From: Defluviitaleaceae bacterium | GTDB lineage: Bacteria > Bacillota > Clostridia > Lachnospirales > WQUN01 | Length of the DNA stretch: 64,000 nt | Assembly (NCBI GenBank): GCA_009780585.1 | Contig: WQZS01000007.1 | Location: 50,818 to 114,817 of the forward strand | Reading direction: 5' to 3' | Shown: positions 34,184-44,503 of the stretch, piece by piece | Layout: every line of letters begins with the position of its first letter | Numbering within the stretch: position 1 is the first letter of the stretch | Position numbers and translations under genes: made by a program | The notes under the pieces: model-generated | What the model was told of the DNA's origin: nothing | Seen by the model: only the letters and a program-made list of their open reading frames with translations | The model's database searches: none

Positions 34184-35827
34184 ATGCCGGAAAATAAATC
34201 CATCGCCGTTTATTCCCGTAAGTCGAAGTTTACGGGTAAGGGTGAAAGCATCGATAACCAAATCGAGCTGTGCAAACGGTATATACATACGCATTATAAC
34301 GGCAACACCGAAGATATTTTGGTATATGAAGACGAAGGCTTCTCCGGCGGCAACACGGAGCGGCCCAAATTCAAAAAAATGATGGCGGAGGCGCGGGGTA
34401 AAAAGATATCCGCTATTATCTGTTACCGCCTTGACCGCATCAGCCGTAATATCGGCGATTTCGCCAAGCTCATCGAAGAGTTGGATGGGTTGGGCGTTTC
34501 CTTCGTTTCCATTAAAGAGCGATTCGATACATCCTCTCCGATGGGACGCGCCATGATGTATATATCCTCTGTTTTTTCCCAATTGGAAAGAGAAACCATC
34601 GCCGAACGCATACGGGACAACATGTTTGAATTATCCAAGACAGGCCGCTGGCTGGGCGGCATTACGCCGACGGGTTACGTTTCTGTCGGCGTGGAAAACG
34701 TATCGGTAAACGGTAAAACGAAGAGGGCTTGCAAACTGGAGCTGATCCCCGAGGAAGCGGAAATGGTAAAATTTATCTTCGCCAATTTCCTGCGCGTTAA
34801 TTCGATGTCGAAAACGGAAACCCTCCTGATTAAAAACGGTTACAAAACCAAGAACGGTAAAATATTTACCCGATTCGCCATAAAGAACATCCTTACCAAC
34901 CCGGTGTATATGACGGCGGACGAAGCCGCGTATGATTATTTGCGCGAACGCGGCGTGGATTTATTCGCCTATAAAGCGGACTTTGACGGCAAGCGCGGCA
35001 TCATGGTTTATAACCGCTCCCTTCAAAAGCCGGGGAAAACCACGGTCATACGCCCGCCCAACGAATGGGTTGCCGCCGTGGGCAAACACGAAGCCCTCGT
35101 CAGCGGCGCGGATTGGGTGAAGGCGCAGGAGCAATTGGGGCAGAACAGCGCTAAGTCATACCGCAAGCCCCGAAGTAATGTCGCCTTACTTTCGGGTATT
35201 TTATTTTGCGTATGCGGCGATTACATGCGCCCGAAGCTAAGCAAGCGCGTTAATAAAAGCGGCGACCGCACTTATACCTACTTCTGCGCCATGAAGGAAA
35301 AAAGCCGTATGCACAGTTGCCAAGTGAATAACATAAACGGGAATATGCTGGACGCGGCTATCGGTGAAGAAATAACACGTTTGGACGCGGACGCTTCGGA
35401 ATTCGTCAAGCAACTTGAAATCGGTAAGAAGCTGCCGGAAAGCAACCGCGATGAATACGATGAGAACCTCGAGCATCTGCGCGCCGAGTTGGCGGAATAC
35501 GAAAAAAAAATCGCAGGGTTGGTATCCGCTTTAGCCAAATCTACCGGTACGGCTTCCGAAGTTTACATAATGAAGCAAATCGAAAAATACCACCTAAAAA
35601 TCGAAAGTTATAAATCACGCATTGCCGTATTGGAAGGCTTGGCGTCAACCCATGCCTTTACGGACATCGAATTTGATTCACTTCGTCATATACTGGCCCA
35701 TTTCCGCGCCACTTTCGGCCACATGGAAATCGAGCAAAAACGCGCCGCTTTACGCTCCCTCATCAAGCGGATCGTGTGGGACGGCGTTAGTATCCATGTG
35801 CATCTGCTTGGTGAGGATAGCAAATGA
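34184..35827 (+). CDS. Large serine recombinase of the sigK element (SpoIVCA-like)
   Basis: A protein of 547 aa. The resolvase domain has the catalytic serine in VYSRKSKF (S11) and YRLDRISRN; then the recombinase domain (TETLLIKNGYKTKNGKIF); a zinc-ribbon with CVCGDYM at about 341 and CAMKEKSRMHSC; and a coiled coil (about 425-490). It should cut and rejoin the AATG cores so that sigK is restored in the mother cell. GGAGGG precedes ATG 34184. The stop TGA (35825-35827) lies in the right AATGA core, so gene and attachment site overlap and recombination separates the gene from its last codon context. Confidence 0.92.
   Translation: MPENKSIAVYSRKSKFTGKGESIDNQIELCKRYIHTHYNGNTEDILVYEDEGFSGGNTERPKFKKMMAEARGKKISAIICYRLDRISRNIGDFAKLIEELDGLGVSFVSIKERFDTSSPMGRAMMYISSVFSQLERETIAERIRDNMFELSKTGRWLGGITPTGYVSVGVENVSVNGKTKRACKLELIPEEAEMVKFIFANFLRVNSMSKTETLLIKNGYKTKNGKIFTRFAIKNILTNPVYMTADEAAYDYLRERGVDLFAYKADFDGKRGIMVYNRSLQKPGKTTVIRPPNEWVAAVGKHEALVSGADWVKAQEQLGQNSAKSYRKPRSNVALLSGILFCVCGDYMRPKLSKRVNKSGDRTYTYFCAMKEKSRMHSCQVNNINGNMLDAAIGEEITRLDADASEFVKQLEIGKKLPESNRDEYDENLEHLRAELAEYEKKIAGLVSALAKSTGTASEVYIMKQIEKYHLKIESYKSRIAVLEGLASTHAFTDIEFDSLRHILAHFRATFGHMEIEQKRAALRSLIKRIVWDGVSIHVHLLGEDSK
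35823..35826 (+). other. Right junction (attR-like) of the sigK intervening element
   Basis: AATG followed by A, so the site reads AATGA, the same five-base core reported for Bacillus subtilis sigK. It overlaps the recombinase stop codon and begins the sigK C-terminal reading frame (AAT GAA ATC CTA ATG). Confidence 0.75.
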
Positions 35828-36200
35828 AATCCTAATGCACATACGCGCGAGCAAGAAGCACGCGGGTGAAATTTACCTGCAGGACATCGTGGGCGTGGAC
35901 CGCGAAGGCAATGAAGTACGCATAGAGGATAAATTGGCGGATGACAAGGATACGATTGACAATCAAGTCGGTATGAGGATACAAATTAAACAAATGTACG
36001 AAGCCTTACGGAAGGTCCTGCACGGCCGCGAAAAAGTCGTGATCGAAATGCGTTACGGCTTGGCCGGGCGCGAGGAAATGACCCAGCGGGAGATATCGTC
36101 GCTGCTTAATATCAGCAGGAGTTATGTATCCCGCATCGAAAAAAAAGCGTTGTTGAAATTGTTTAAGGAAATGCGTAATTATACGGTTTTGGCATCGTAG
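35823..36200 (+). CDS. sigK: RNA polymerase sigma-K, C-terminal part (gene split by insertion)
   Basis: 125 residues in frame with the core: NEILMHIRASKKHAGEIYLQD, then GVDREGNEVRIEDKLADD, and region 4 with HGREKVVIEMRYGL and the helix-turn-helix MTQREISSLLNISRSYVSRIEKKAL. It has no start codon of its own at the junction and no visible ribosome site, so it should be silent until excision joins it to 31354-31680. The joined protein would be 233 aa, near the 241 aa of Bacillus pro-sigma-K. No internal stop or frameshift is seen, so the gene is intact apart from the insertion. Confidence 0.92.
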   Translation, partial: NEILMHIRASKKHAGEIYLQDIVGVDREGNEVRIEDKLADDKDTIDNQVGMRIQIKQMYEALRKVLHGREKVVIEMRYGLAGREEMTQREISSLLNISRSYVSRIEKKALLKLFKEMRNYTVLAS

Positions 36201-36266
36201 AGGCTTTACATTCCTATCCGTATCGGTTATGTTTGTATCATTCATACATAATCGGACGGTGCCGGG

Positions 36267-39200
36267 ATGATTCTTTCTGTCTTGCGAAAGGTTAATGAAT
36301 CGCGCTCGCTGTTATTCCAATTGTTTTTTGTGCTGCTTGCTTTTGCCACAATGGTAATCGCAAGCGGCCTTTTTGTTTATGGCATACAGCGGGATTACTT
36401 GCGCAGGCAGGCGGAAGACATCCTAAGGCTGACGGAAAATCAAATCATGTCGGAAATGAGGGAATCCGAGACGCTGATGGTCAGCGTTTCGAAGACCGTA
36501 CGCGACATGATAATGGACGGCGGTACGCCGGAGGATGTCCGCGCCTATATGAACAGGCTTACGGAGGAATTGCTCGAATCGGAAAGCGGGCTTTCGTTTG
36601 AAGGTATACACGGGTTCTTTGATGTCTTTGATAATTTATATATCCCCGTGCCGGGGTGGACGCCGCCCGATGACCACTACGCGCCCGACCGCCCTTGGTT
36701 TAGGGCCGCCGTGGAGGCGGAAGGCCGAATCGTTACTTCGTCCGTCGAAATCAGTACGCGCACCGGCCAATTCCAAGTCATGTATGTAAGGCGCCTCTTT
36801 GATGACGACGGCCAACCCTTGGGCGTGGTCGCGTTAAACGTACCGCTGGGGAATATTGCGGCTTTGGTCGTTAATACACGCCTGTCACCGGGCGGATACG
36901 GGTTTATCGCCAATGAAAATTACCGCATTATCGCGCACCCCATCCCGTTTGCCGTGGGCATGTATTTGGCTCAGGTTAATGAAGATTTGTTTAATAAAGC
37001 CTATGCCATGCAGCAGCAGGGTTACGATACCTTATTGGAAATCGCTTGGGAGGATATCGTAACCGGCGGCGACGCGATTTTATACGGCAGGGAACTTGAT
37101 AACGGCTGGATACTCGGCGTCGTGACGCCAAGCCGTGAATATACCCGTAATCTTCGGACGCTTTTATGGTTCATCGGTACGTTGGGTACGGCGTTGGCGA
37201 CGGTAACGTGCGCTATATTGATATGGCTCAACATGATGTACAGGAAAAACAACCTTCGGGTTAAGCTGTTGGAGGCGCAAAGCATCGCGGACGAATACAT
37301 GGAGCTGATGTTTAACGCGACCCCGCTGGGCGTAAACCTGTGGACGAGCGATTTGCGGCATATCAAAACCAACGACGAAATGGTTAGGCTGTTCGAATTG
37401 TCGAGCAAGCAGGAGTTCTTTGACCGCTACGGCGATATAACGCCGGAATACCAACCCGACGGTATGCTTTCGTCGGAAAAATCGCTCACTTATGTGAAGC
37501 AAGCCTTCGAAACCGGATATGCCCGTTTTGAATGGATGCACCAAAATCTTAAGGGCGAGCCCATCCCCGTTGAGGTTACCCTCGTACGCATCAAATACAG
37601 GGACGATTACTTGGTCGCCGCGTACAACCGCGACCTGCGCGAGGTCAACGCCGCTCTCGAGCAAATGCGCAGCGCCATCGAAGCGAAAAACGCGCTGGCT
37701 TACTTGGAAAGTATCCTGGAGGGCTTGGATACGATGATTTACGTAAACAACCCCGTAACGGGGGAATTGCTGTTCGTCAATAAGATCATGCGGGAGCATT
37801 TTAACGTACGGGACGATTACGCGGGGCAAATCTGCCACGATACCTTCGGGGTATCCAACGGTAAACGCTGTGACGGCTGCCCTTGCGTTTATCTTAGCCA
37901 AAACCCGAACGAAACCATCATATGGGAGGAACTCAACCCGGTAACCCTCCGCAATTACCGCAATACCGACCGTTATATCAAATGGATCGACGGGCGGGAC
38001 GTACATTTGCAAAATTCCGTGGATATTACGGAACTGATCGCCGCCAAGGATGCCGCCGAGGAATCGAACCGCGCCAAGGGCGTTTTCCTGGCGCGTATGA
38101 GCCACGAAATCCGCACCCCCATGAACGCGATATTGGGTATCTCCGAAATCGAGCTGCGCAACCAACGCATCCCTGTGGACACCGGCGAAGCCTTCCGCAA
38201 CATTCACGAATCCGGGAACCTGCTGTTGAACATCATCAACGATATCCTCGACTTTTCGAAGATTGACGCGGGCAAGCTGGAGATATTCCCCCACAAGTAC
38301 GATATCCCCTCATTGGTGAACGACACCGTACAACTAAACCAAATGAAGTACGAAAGCAAGCCCATCACCTTCGAAGTGACGGTACATGAGGATACCCCGA
38401 TGTCGCTGATCGGCGACGAACTGCGCATCCGCCAGATATTCAACAACCTGCTTTCAAACGCGTTTAAATATACCGATTCCGGCGAGGTAAAATTAAGCAT
38501 ACACACGGAGCCTAACACGGGTACGAACCGCACGACCCTCGTCTTGCAAATCTCCGACACCGGACAGGGTATGGACGGGGAGCAAATCGCCAAGCTGTAC
38601 GACGCGTATTCCCGCTTTAACACGGAGGACAACCGCTGGGTTACGGGCACGGGTTTGGGCATGACCATCACCAAGCAGCTTGTAGACATGATGGACGGCG
38701 AAATCAACGTGGAGAGCGAATACGGCAAAGGCACGACCTTTACCGTCAGATTACCGCAGGATGTGTACGGCACGGAAATATGCGGCCCCGACGTGATCAG
38801 GCGCGCGACCGTCGTCAAACACCAATACAACGCGTACGACGCGATGCCGTACGGGAACGTGTTGGTGGTCGATGACGTCGGTACGAACCTGTACGTAGCC
38901 AAGGGGATGCTGACGCCCTATGAATTAAACGTCGATACGGCGGGCAGCGGCTTCGAGGCCATTGATAAGGTGAAGGAACGCGGCGTGTACGACGTCATCT
39001 TCATGGACCATATGATGCCCAAGATGGACGGCATGGAGACCGTACGTATCCTGCGTGAAACGGGATATACCGCGCCCATCGTGGCCCTTACGGCCAACGC
39101 CGTTGTGGGGCAGGCGGAGATATTCCTGGACAACGGCTTCGACGGTTTTATCTCAAAGCCCATCGACTCCCGCGATTTAAACCAAATATTACAAAAATTC

Positions 39201-39794
39201 GTCAAAAATGAGGAGCGGCGCATATCCCATGACCGCTCCATGAAGAAATCCCAACAGGAACAGCTTTTCTCGATCGGGAAGCTGTTCGTGATGGACGCGG
39301 AAAATACGCTGACCATCGCGAAGGACACGCTGGCGGGCCTTAACGCGGGTACCCCCGTTAACCTCGTGGAGTTCACCACCGCGGTACACGGCATCAAAAC
39401 CGCCCTCGCCAACATCAACGAAATTGACGCGTCGAAGGCCGCGTTGTCGCTGGAAAAATCGGGCCACGTAAAAAATACGGACGAAATCAAGCGCAAAACC
39501 CCCGCCTTCATCGATACCCTTGAGCGCATCGTGGATAGGTATAAGACGCACGAATCAACCGAAAACGAAACGTCCGTAACGGAGGACGGCGGCTTCCTGC
39601 GGGAGAAATTAAACGAACTCATCGCCGCCTGCGAACGGTTTAACGTACGCGCCGCGAAAAAGGTTTTATCCGACATAAAAGGCAAACCATGGAAACGTGA
39701 AACCAAGGAAGCGGTAAACGAGATGGCGCTCGATTTGCTGCACGGCAAATACAAGGACGTGATCGCGGCCGCCAGGAAAATCATACCATCTTGA
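36267..39794 (+). CDS. Hybrid histidine kinase: Cache, two PAS, HisKA, REC, Hpt
   Basis: A protein of 1175 aa. Membrane segments at about 15-38 and 300-325 flank a dCache-like extracellular domain (GLSFEGIHGFFDVFDNLYIPVPGW). PAS 1 is at about 345-450, PAS 2 at about 480-590 with a cysteine cluster (CHDTFG then CDGCPC, about 523-540) that could bind metal or respond to redox. Then HisKA (SHEIRTP, His about 613), HATPase, receiver (FMDHMMPKMDG, Asp about 912) and Hpt (AVHGIKTALANI, His about 1040). The kinase-REC-Hpt half is a close relative of those at 136 and 19883. A MetQ-like lipoprotein gene follows 69 bp downstream. Confidence 0.9.
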   Translation: MILSVLRKVNESRSLLFQLFFVLLAFATMVIASGLFVYGIQRDYLRRQAEDILRLTENQIMSEMRESETLMVSVSKTVRDMIMDGGTPEDVRAYMNRLTEELLESESGLSFEGIHGFFDVFDNLYIPVPGWTPPDDHYAPDRPWFRAAVEAEGRIVTSSVEISTRTGQFQVMYVRRLFDDDGQPLGVVALNVPLGNIAALVVNTRLSPGGYGFIANENYRIIAHPIPFAVGMYLAQVNEDLFNKAYAMQQQGYDTLLEIAWEDIVTGGDAILYGRELDNGWILGVVTPSREYTRNLRTLLWFIGTLGTALATVTCAILIWLNMMYRKNNLRVKLLEAQSIADEYMELMFNATPLGVNLWTSDLRHIKTNDEMVRLFELSSKQEFFDRYGDITPEYQPDGMLSSEKSLTYVKQAFETGYARFEWMHQNLKGEPIPVEVTLVRIKYRDDYLVAAYNRDLREVNAALEQMRSAIEAKNALAYLESILEGLDTMIYVNNPVTGELLFVNKIMREHFNVRDDYAGQICHDTFGVSNGKRCDGCPCVYLSQNPNETIIWEELNPVTLRNYRNTDRYIKWIDGRDVHLQNSVDITELIAAKDAAEESNRAKGVFLARMSHEIRTPMNAILGISEIELRNQRIPVDTGEAFRNIHESGNLLLNIINDILDFSKIDAGKLEIFPHKYDIPSLVNDTVQLNQMKYESKPITFEVTVHEDTPMSLIGDELRIRQIFNNLLSNAFKYTDSGEVKLSIHTEPNTGTNRTTLVLQISDTGQGMDGEQIAKLYDAYSRFNTEDNRWVTGTGLGMTITKQLVDMMDGEINVESEYGKGTTFTVRLPQDVYGTEICGPDVIRRATVVKHQYNAYDAMPYGNVLVVDDVGTNLYVAKGMLTPYELNVDTAGSGFEAIDKVKERGVYDVIFMDHMMPKMDGMETVRILRETGYTAPIVALTANAVVGQAEIFLDNGFDGFISKPIDSRDLNQILQKFVKNEERRISHDRSMKKSQQEQLFSIGKLFVMDAENTLTIAKDTLAGLNAGTPVNLVEFTTAVHGIKTALANINEIDASKAALSLEKSGHVKNTDEIKRKTPAFIDTLERIVDRYKTHESTENETSVTEDGGFLREKLNELIAACERFNVRAAKKVLSDIKGKPWKRETKEAVNEMALDLLHGKYKDVIAAARKIIPS

Positions 39795-39863
39795 CACGGG
39801 TCACGTATGTGATACCATGGTTTTTATTGCGTTGCGTATACATACGCGGGAGGGAAATAAAAA

Positions 39864-40715
39864 ATGAAGAAATTTTTAACAGCGGTGTTGGTATTGGGGC
39901 TTGCCTTGTTGGCCGGGTGCAACAGGGGCGGCAGCGACGGTGTATTGCAATTCCCGTCGGACGGTTCGCCGGTGCGGGTATATATGGGCGCGAGCCCGAC
40001 CCCGCACAGGATGATACTCGAATACATTATGCCCGCCTTACGCGCCGACGGCATCGATTTGGTGATTACGGACTTTATCGACTTTAACGTACCCAACGTG
40101 GCCCTGACCGACGGGGACATCCACGCGAACTATTTCCAGCATATACCGTTCCTCAACGTTTACATGGAACGGACGGGTAACCGCCTGCACGTCATCGGAC
40201 CCGTCCATGTGGAACCGATCGGGGCGTATTCGCTCACGCTCGACGATATCATGGACATCCCCGAAGGCGGTACGGTGGCCATGCCCCAAGACCCCGCCAA
40301 TACGGGCCGCGCGTTAATGCTCCTGCAACAAGCGGGGCTTATCCAATTGGACCCGAACATTGGCATTGACCCCATCGCGGGCGTACTCGCCACGCCGGAC
40401 GACGTTATATCCAACCCGCGCAACCTGCGCTTCATCCCGTTGGAAGCGCCTATGGTGGCGCGCGCCCTCATGAACAACGACGCGCACGTTTCCATCGTCA
40501 ACACGAATGTATTGTTGGACGGCACGCCTTTGTGCCCGATCAACGATTCGCTTATCCGTGAAGCGGTGTTCGGCAACCCCTACGCCAACGTATTGGTCGT
40601 ACGGGAGGAAAACGCCGACAGCGAAGTTATCGCTACATTGTACCGCCACCTTACGTCCGAAGCGGTACGCGCGTTTATACAAAGGACGTTTACGGGGGTA
40701 GACCCGGTTTTCTAA
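39864..40715 (+). CDS. MetQ-like (NLPA family) substrate-binding lipoprotein
   Basis: A protein of 283 aa. Lipobox LLAGC (Cys19). Family motifs: VRVYMGASPTPHRMILEYIMP, DGDIHANYFQHIPFLNVYM and VAMPQDPANTGRALMLLQQAGLI. Members bind methionine and related amino acids for the MetNI ABC importer. No metN or metI gene is adjacent. Its position directly after a Cache-domain kinase allows a role as a ligand-presenting partner, but this is only a guess. GGGAGG lies upstream of the ATG; a strong terminator follows. Confidence 0.9.
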   Translation: MKKFLTAVLVLGLALLAGCNRGGSDGVLQFPSDGSPVRVYMGASPTPHRMILEYIMPALRADGIDLVITDFIDFNVPNVALTDGDIHANYFQHIPFLNVYMERTGNRLHVIGPVHVEPIGAYSLTLDDIMDIPEGGTVAMPQDPANTGRALMLLQQAGLIQLDPNIGIDPIAGVLATPDDVISNPRNLRFIPLEAPMVARALMNNDAHVSIVNTNVLLDGTPLCPINDSLIREAVFGNPYANVLVVREENADSEVIATLYRHLTSEAVRAFIQRTFTGVDPVF

Positions 40716-40750
40716 CGGGTAGCGTAGCGCTTCCTTATTGCGCTCAAATA

Positions 40751-40797
40751 AAAGAGGGCGATGATCGGCGGTTACGGGGCCGGTCATCGCCCTCTTT
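40751..40797 (+). terminator. Strong bidirectional terminator
   Basis: A 14-bp perfect stem: AAAGAGGGCGATGA (40751-40764) with TCATCGCCCTCTTT (40784-40797), A-rich on one side and T-rich on the other. It sits between the convergent MetQ-like gene and the SHOCT-like gene and can serve both. Confidence 0.85.
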
Positions 40798-40823
40798 CAT
40801 TAGGTATCATTATTTTCGTGCCG

Positions 40824-41201
40824 TTAATTCTCCCGCGGCGTGTTATCGTCCGCGCAGCATCCTTCCTCGGCGCAGCAGCTTTCGGCGGCGGCCTTCTCCA
40901 GCGAGCCGTGGATCGTTTGCGCCAGCTCGTCGAGCGCGGCGGCGGCTTTTTCCAGCGCGGTTTGGCTGGCTTTTTTGATCTTGGGTTCCACGTTCTTGTA
41001 CATAACCTGTACCTTTTCGCCTACGTCACGGGCGAACTTGTTTACGTCGGCGGCGAAGCAGCGGAGCTTTTCTTCTACGTTTTCACGTTGCTCCTTGTCA
41101 AACAAACGGCCGCGGCCCAGCGATTCCAACAAGCGGGCGGCCTCATCGGCGGTGATTTTACCGTTTTCCAGCATGTCCAGTACGCGCATTTTTTCGGGCA
41201 T
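40824..41201 (-). CDS. SHOCT-like domain protein with Cys-rich tail
   Basis: A protein of 125 aa. The N-terminus MRVLDMLENGKITADEAARLLESLG is a SHOCT-like helical hairpin, often seen in envelope-stress and oligomerising proteins. A long amphipathic helix follows (about 40-105), and the tail has two CC pairs (ESCCAEEGCCADD). No signal peptide. GGAGG-type site upstream of the ATG. Function unknown. Confidence 0.7.
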   Translation of the reverse strand: MPEKMRVLDMLENGKITADEAARLLESLGRGRLFDKEQRENVEEKLRCFAADVNKFARDVGEKVQVMYKNVEPKIKKASQTALEKAAAALDELAQTIHGSLEKAAAESCCAEEGCCADDNTPREN

Positions 41202-41282
41202 CTTTTAATCCTCCTTATATATGGGGTCATTCCCCTGTCATACTTACAAATAGGTACGGCATACGGTGTGAAAAGTTTAAAC

Positions 41283-43103
41283 CTACGGGAGTTGTATCAT
41301 GTGCGTCAATTGATTGTTGACGTAATCCAACCCATACAATACCCCGTTGCGCGCCCAAATATAACTCATGCGCTGCGTGGCGTCCAGGATGATGCCGTCG
41401 CCGCGGCGTATGTGTACGGCGCGGGGTATCAAGTGCCCCGATTCGGTAAAGATCAGCCAAGGGCCTTCCAAGGTGAAGGTATGGACGTTGATATCCTCCC
41501 ATGTGCGGATCACGTCGCCGTCCGTCGTTATGGCGCGTACGTTTCCGGTGGTATGGTCGTTGAAATAAAGGGCTTCTTCTTCGTAGAACAATACCATCCC
41601 CGCGTTTGCCGCCAGTTGCCGTATTAACGTGGGTTCGTCGGGGTCAAGCGCAAACACGCCGAAGGGCCCGCCCGACGGGCCGGAAAGGAAGTACAGATTT
41701 TCGCCGTCCGTGGTTGTGGTATGGACCCTCATGCTCACCACGGGTTGGTCTTCCCAGGTATTCAAATCGATACGGTACAGGAAATGGCCGTTGTCGTAGT
41801 TGGAATAATACAGGTAGTCGCCCACAACGATCAAATTAAGCGCGGTGTTTTCGCTGACGCGCGTCAAGCCCCTGTCCGATCCGCTGAGCGTCGCGCGGTA
41901 TACGCGGTTATCGGAAAGACCGTTCGCGAAGAGGATGAACCCCCCTCGGTCCGCGCTGACCCACGTATTGATAAAAGAAGGCAGGACATTGTCCACAAAG
42001 ATGGTTTCATCCTCGGTGGATACGACCCCGGGGATTTGTATGAGGCGTTCCTCGATACGGCGGCGCGCGAGTACGGGCCGTCCCCAATCGGAGCGGTAGA
42101 ATAAATAGATATCATAAAAATGGAAACATCCCCCGATGGCGTCGCCCGCGTCGCGGGGATGGGTAAGCGCGACGCCCGTAAAATCAAACCGTGAAGGCGT
42201 CGGTAGGCTCGTATCGGCAAACCGGTCGGGGTTGGCCCAGCGGTTGGACGCGCGGAAGGCGGTAATGCCTCCGTACACCATCCCCGCCATGGATACGATT
42301 ACCAAAAAGAACAGCACCCTTGCGGCAACGCCCATCATACGCCCGGAGGCCGTCGAATTCGCCGCCGCGTTCCCCGCCTCCATGTCCAGCACGGATTTGA
42401 ACTTTTTATAAAAATCATCGAGCGAGCCGTATAATATTTCGTTGCCGGAAAGCACTTCGTTGATGATGTCATCCAGGCGCGCGGGTATCGTAACGCCGAG
42501 GTCCTTCACATTGGATTTTTCCTTGCTGTAGGTTTGTCCGGTGATTAATTTGAAATAGAGCTTTACGATTTCGATCAGGCTTGGGTGGAAGTTCATATCC
42601 CACGCGAATACGGCGTCCAGCATAAGCTGCCGCTGCGGGGTCACGCGTAAGTCCTTGATCGAGAAATTAAAGACGACGCCGTTCGCCTGCGCCTGCGCCA
42701 ACGAAATCATGAGGGGGCGGATAAACAGGAACGCTTCGTCATAAGGCATCTTTTGGGCGTTCATATAGCTTTCGACCGTAACGAAGTTGGACACGCGCCG
42801 TATCACGTAAGCCGTGTTGTTGCGTTCCACGACTTCATGTATGGGGAGTATCGCGCCCTTCATTTCGCTCATTTTCGCCGCCCGATCCTTAAAGGATTCC
42901 AGCTCCGCCTGGAATTCCTTGGTGAAACGTTCGGAAATCTTCAGCGAATGGTTAGGGGTACGGTCAGCCATGTACGTGGGGTAGAACTCCGTGGCGATAA
43001 ATTGCGCGCGCCCCGCCCCCGCAGCCTTGTAATGCGTGAGGTAGCTGTCGCGCACCAATACGGAATCGATGACATACGGGTCTAATTGGATATCCAAAGC
43101 CAT
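41283..43103 (-). CDS. Kinase-like domain, membrane segment and beta-propeller protein
   Basis: A protein of 606 aa. Residues 1-250 resemble a degraded protein-kinase fold (the N-lobe-like FIATEFYPTYMADR and FKDRAAKMSEMKGAILPIHEVVERNNTAYVIRR, and a C-lobe-like helical part), but no VAIK lysine, HRD or DFG motif is visible, so catalysis is unlikely. A membrane segment is at about 263-286. The extracytoplasmic half is a propeller-like set of repeats (GDYLYYSNYDNGHFLYRIDL, NLYFLSGPSGGPFGVFALD) of the DUF5050 type. Probably a signalling or sensing protein. It is transcribed alone. Confidence 0.6.
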   Translation of the reverse strand: MALDIQLDPYVIDSVLVRDSYLTHYKAAGAGRAQFIATEFYPTYMADRTPNHSLKISERFTKEFQAELESFKDRAAKMSEMKGAILPIHEVVERNNTAYVIRRVSNFVTVESYMNAQKMPYDEAFLFIRPLMISLAQAQANGVVFNFSIKDLRVTPQRQLMLDAVFAWDMNFHPSLIEIVKLYFKLITGQTYSKEKSNVKDLGVTIPARLDDIINEVLSGNEILYGSLDDFYKKFKSVLDMEAGNAAANSTASGRMMGVAARVLFFLVIVSMAGMVYGGITAFRASNRWANPDRFADTSLPTPSRFDFTGVALTHPRDAGDAIGGCFHFYDIYLFYRSDWGRPVLARRRIEERLIQIPGVVSTEDETIFVDNVLPSFINTWVSADRGGFILFANGLSDNRVYRATLSGSDRGLTRVSENTALNLIVVGDYLYYSNYDNGHFLYRIDLNTWEDQPVVSMRVHTTTTDGENLYFLSGPSGGPFGVFALDPDEPTLIRQLAANAGMVLFYEEEALYFNDHTTGNVRAITTDGDVIRTWEDINVHTFTLEGPWLIFTESGHLIPRAVHIRRGDGIILDATQRMSYIWARNGVLYGLDYVNNQLTHMIQLP

Positions 43104-43147
43104 GGGATTACCTCACAATGATATCGTATGGGGATTATACCGCGTAA

Positions 43148-44467
<1,320 letters not shown>

Positions 44468-44503
44468 TCCCGCACCTCCTTCCCGTCAGCAAGCAAAAGG
44501 GTA

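Larger units (their letters stand above)
31678..35822 (+). mobile_element. 4.1-kb skin-like element interrupting sigK
   Basis: The DNA between the two AATG cores is 4145 bp. It carries four genes: a 68-aa ORF, a 350-aa protein, a PhzF-family protein (all leftward) and a large serine recombinase (rightward) that ends in the right core. Deleting from one AATG to the other joins codon 108 of sigK-N to AAT GAA ATC and gives one continuous 233-codon gene. This is the logic of the sigma-K intervening elements known from Bacillus subtilis (about 48 kb) and Clostridioides difficile (about 14.6 kb), but far smaller. The base composition of the 350-aa gene is much AT-richer than the surrounding genome. 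Confidence 0.88.

Noticed and set aside
36223..36254. Weak inverted repeat (TCGGTTATGT / ACATAATCGGA) after sigK
   Set aside because: Mismatched, with no T-run; not strong enough to call a terminator.
37164..38294. A 376-codon open frame on the minus strand opposite the third giant kinase
   Set aside because: It mirrors codon bias of the real gene, lacks a ribosome site and shows no family motif. The same applies to long antisense frames at 6717-7583, 20621-21376, 21860-22528 and 40761-41627.
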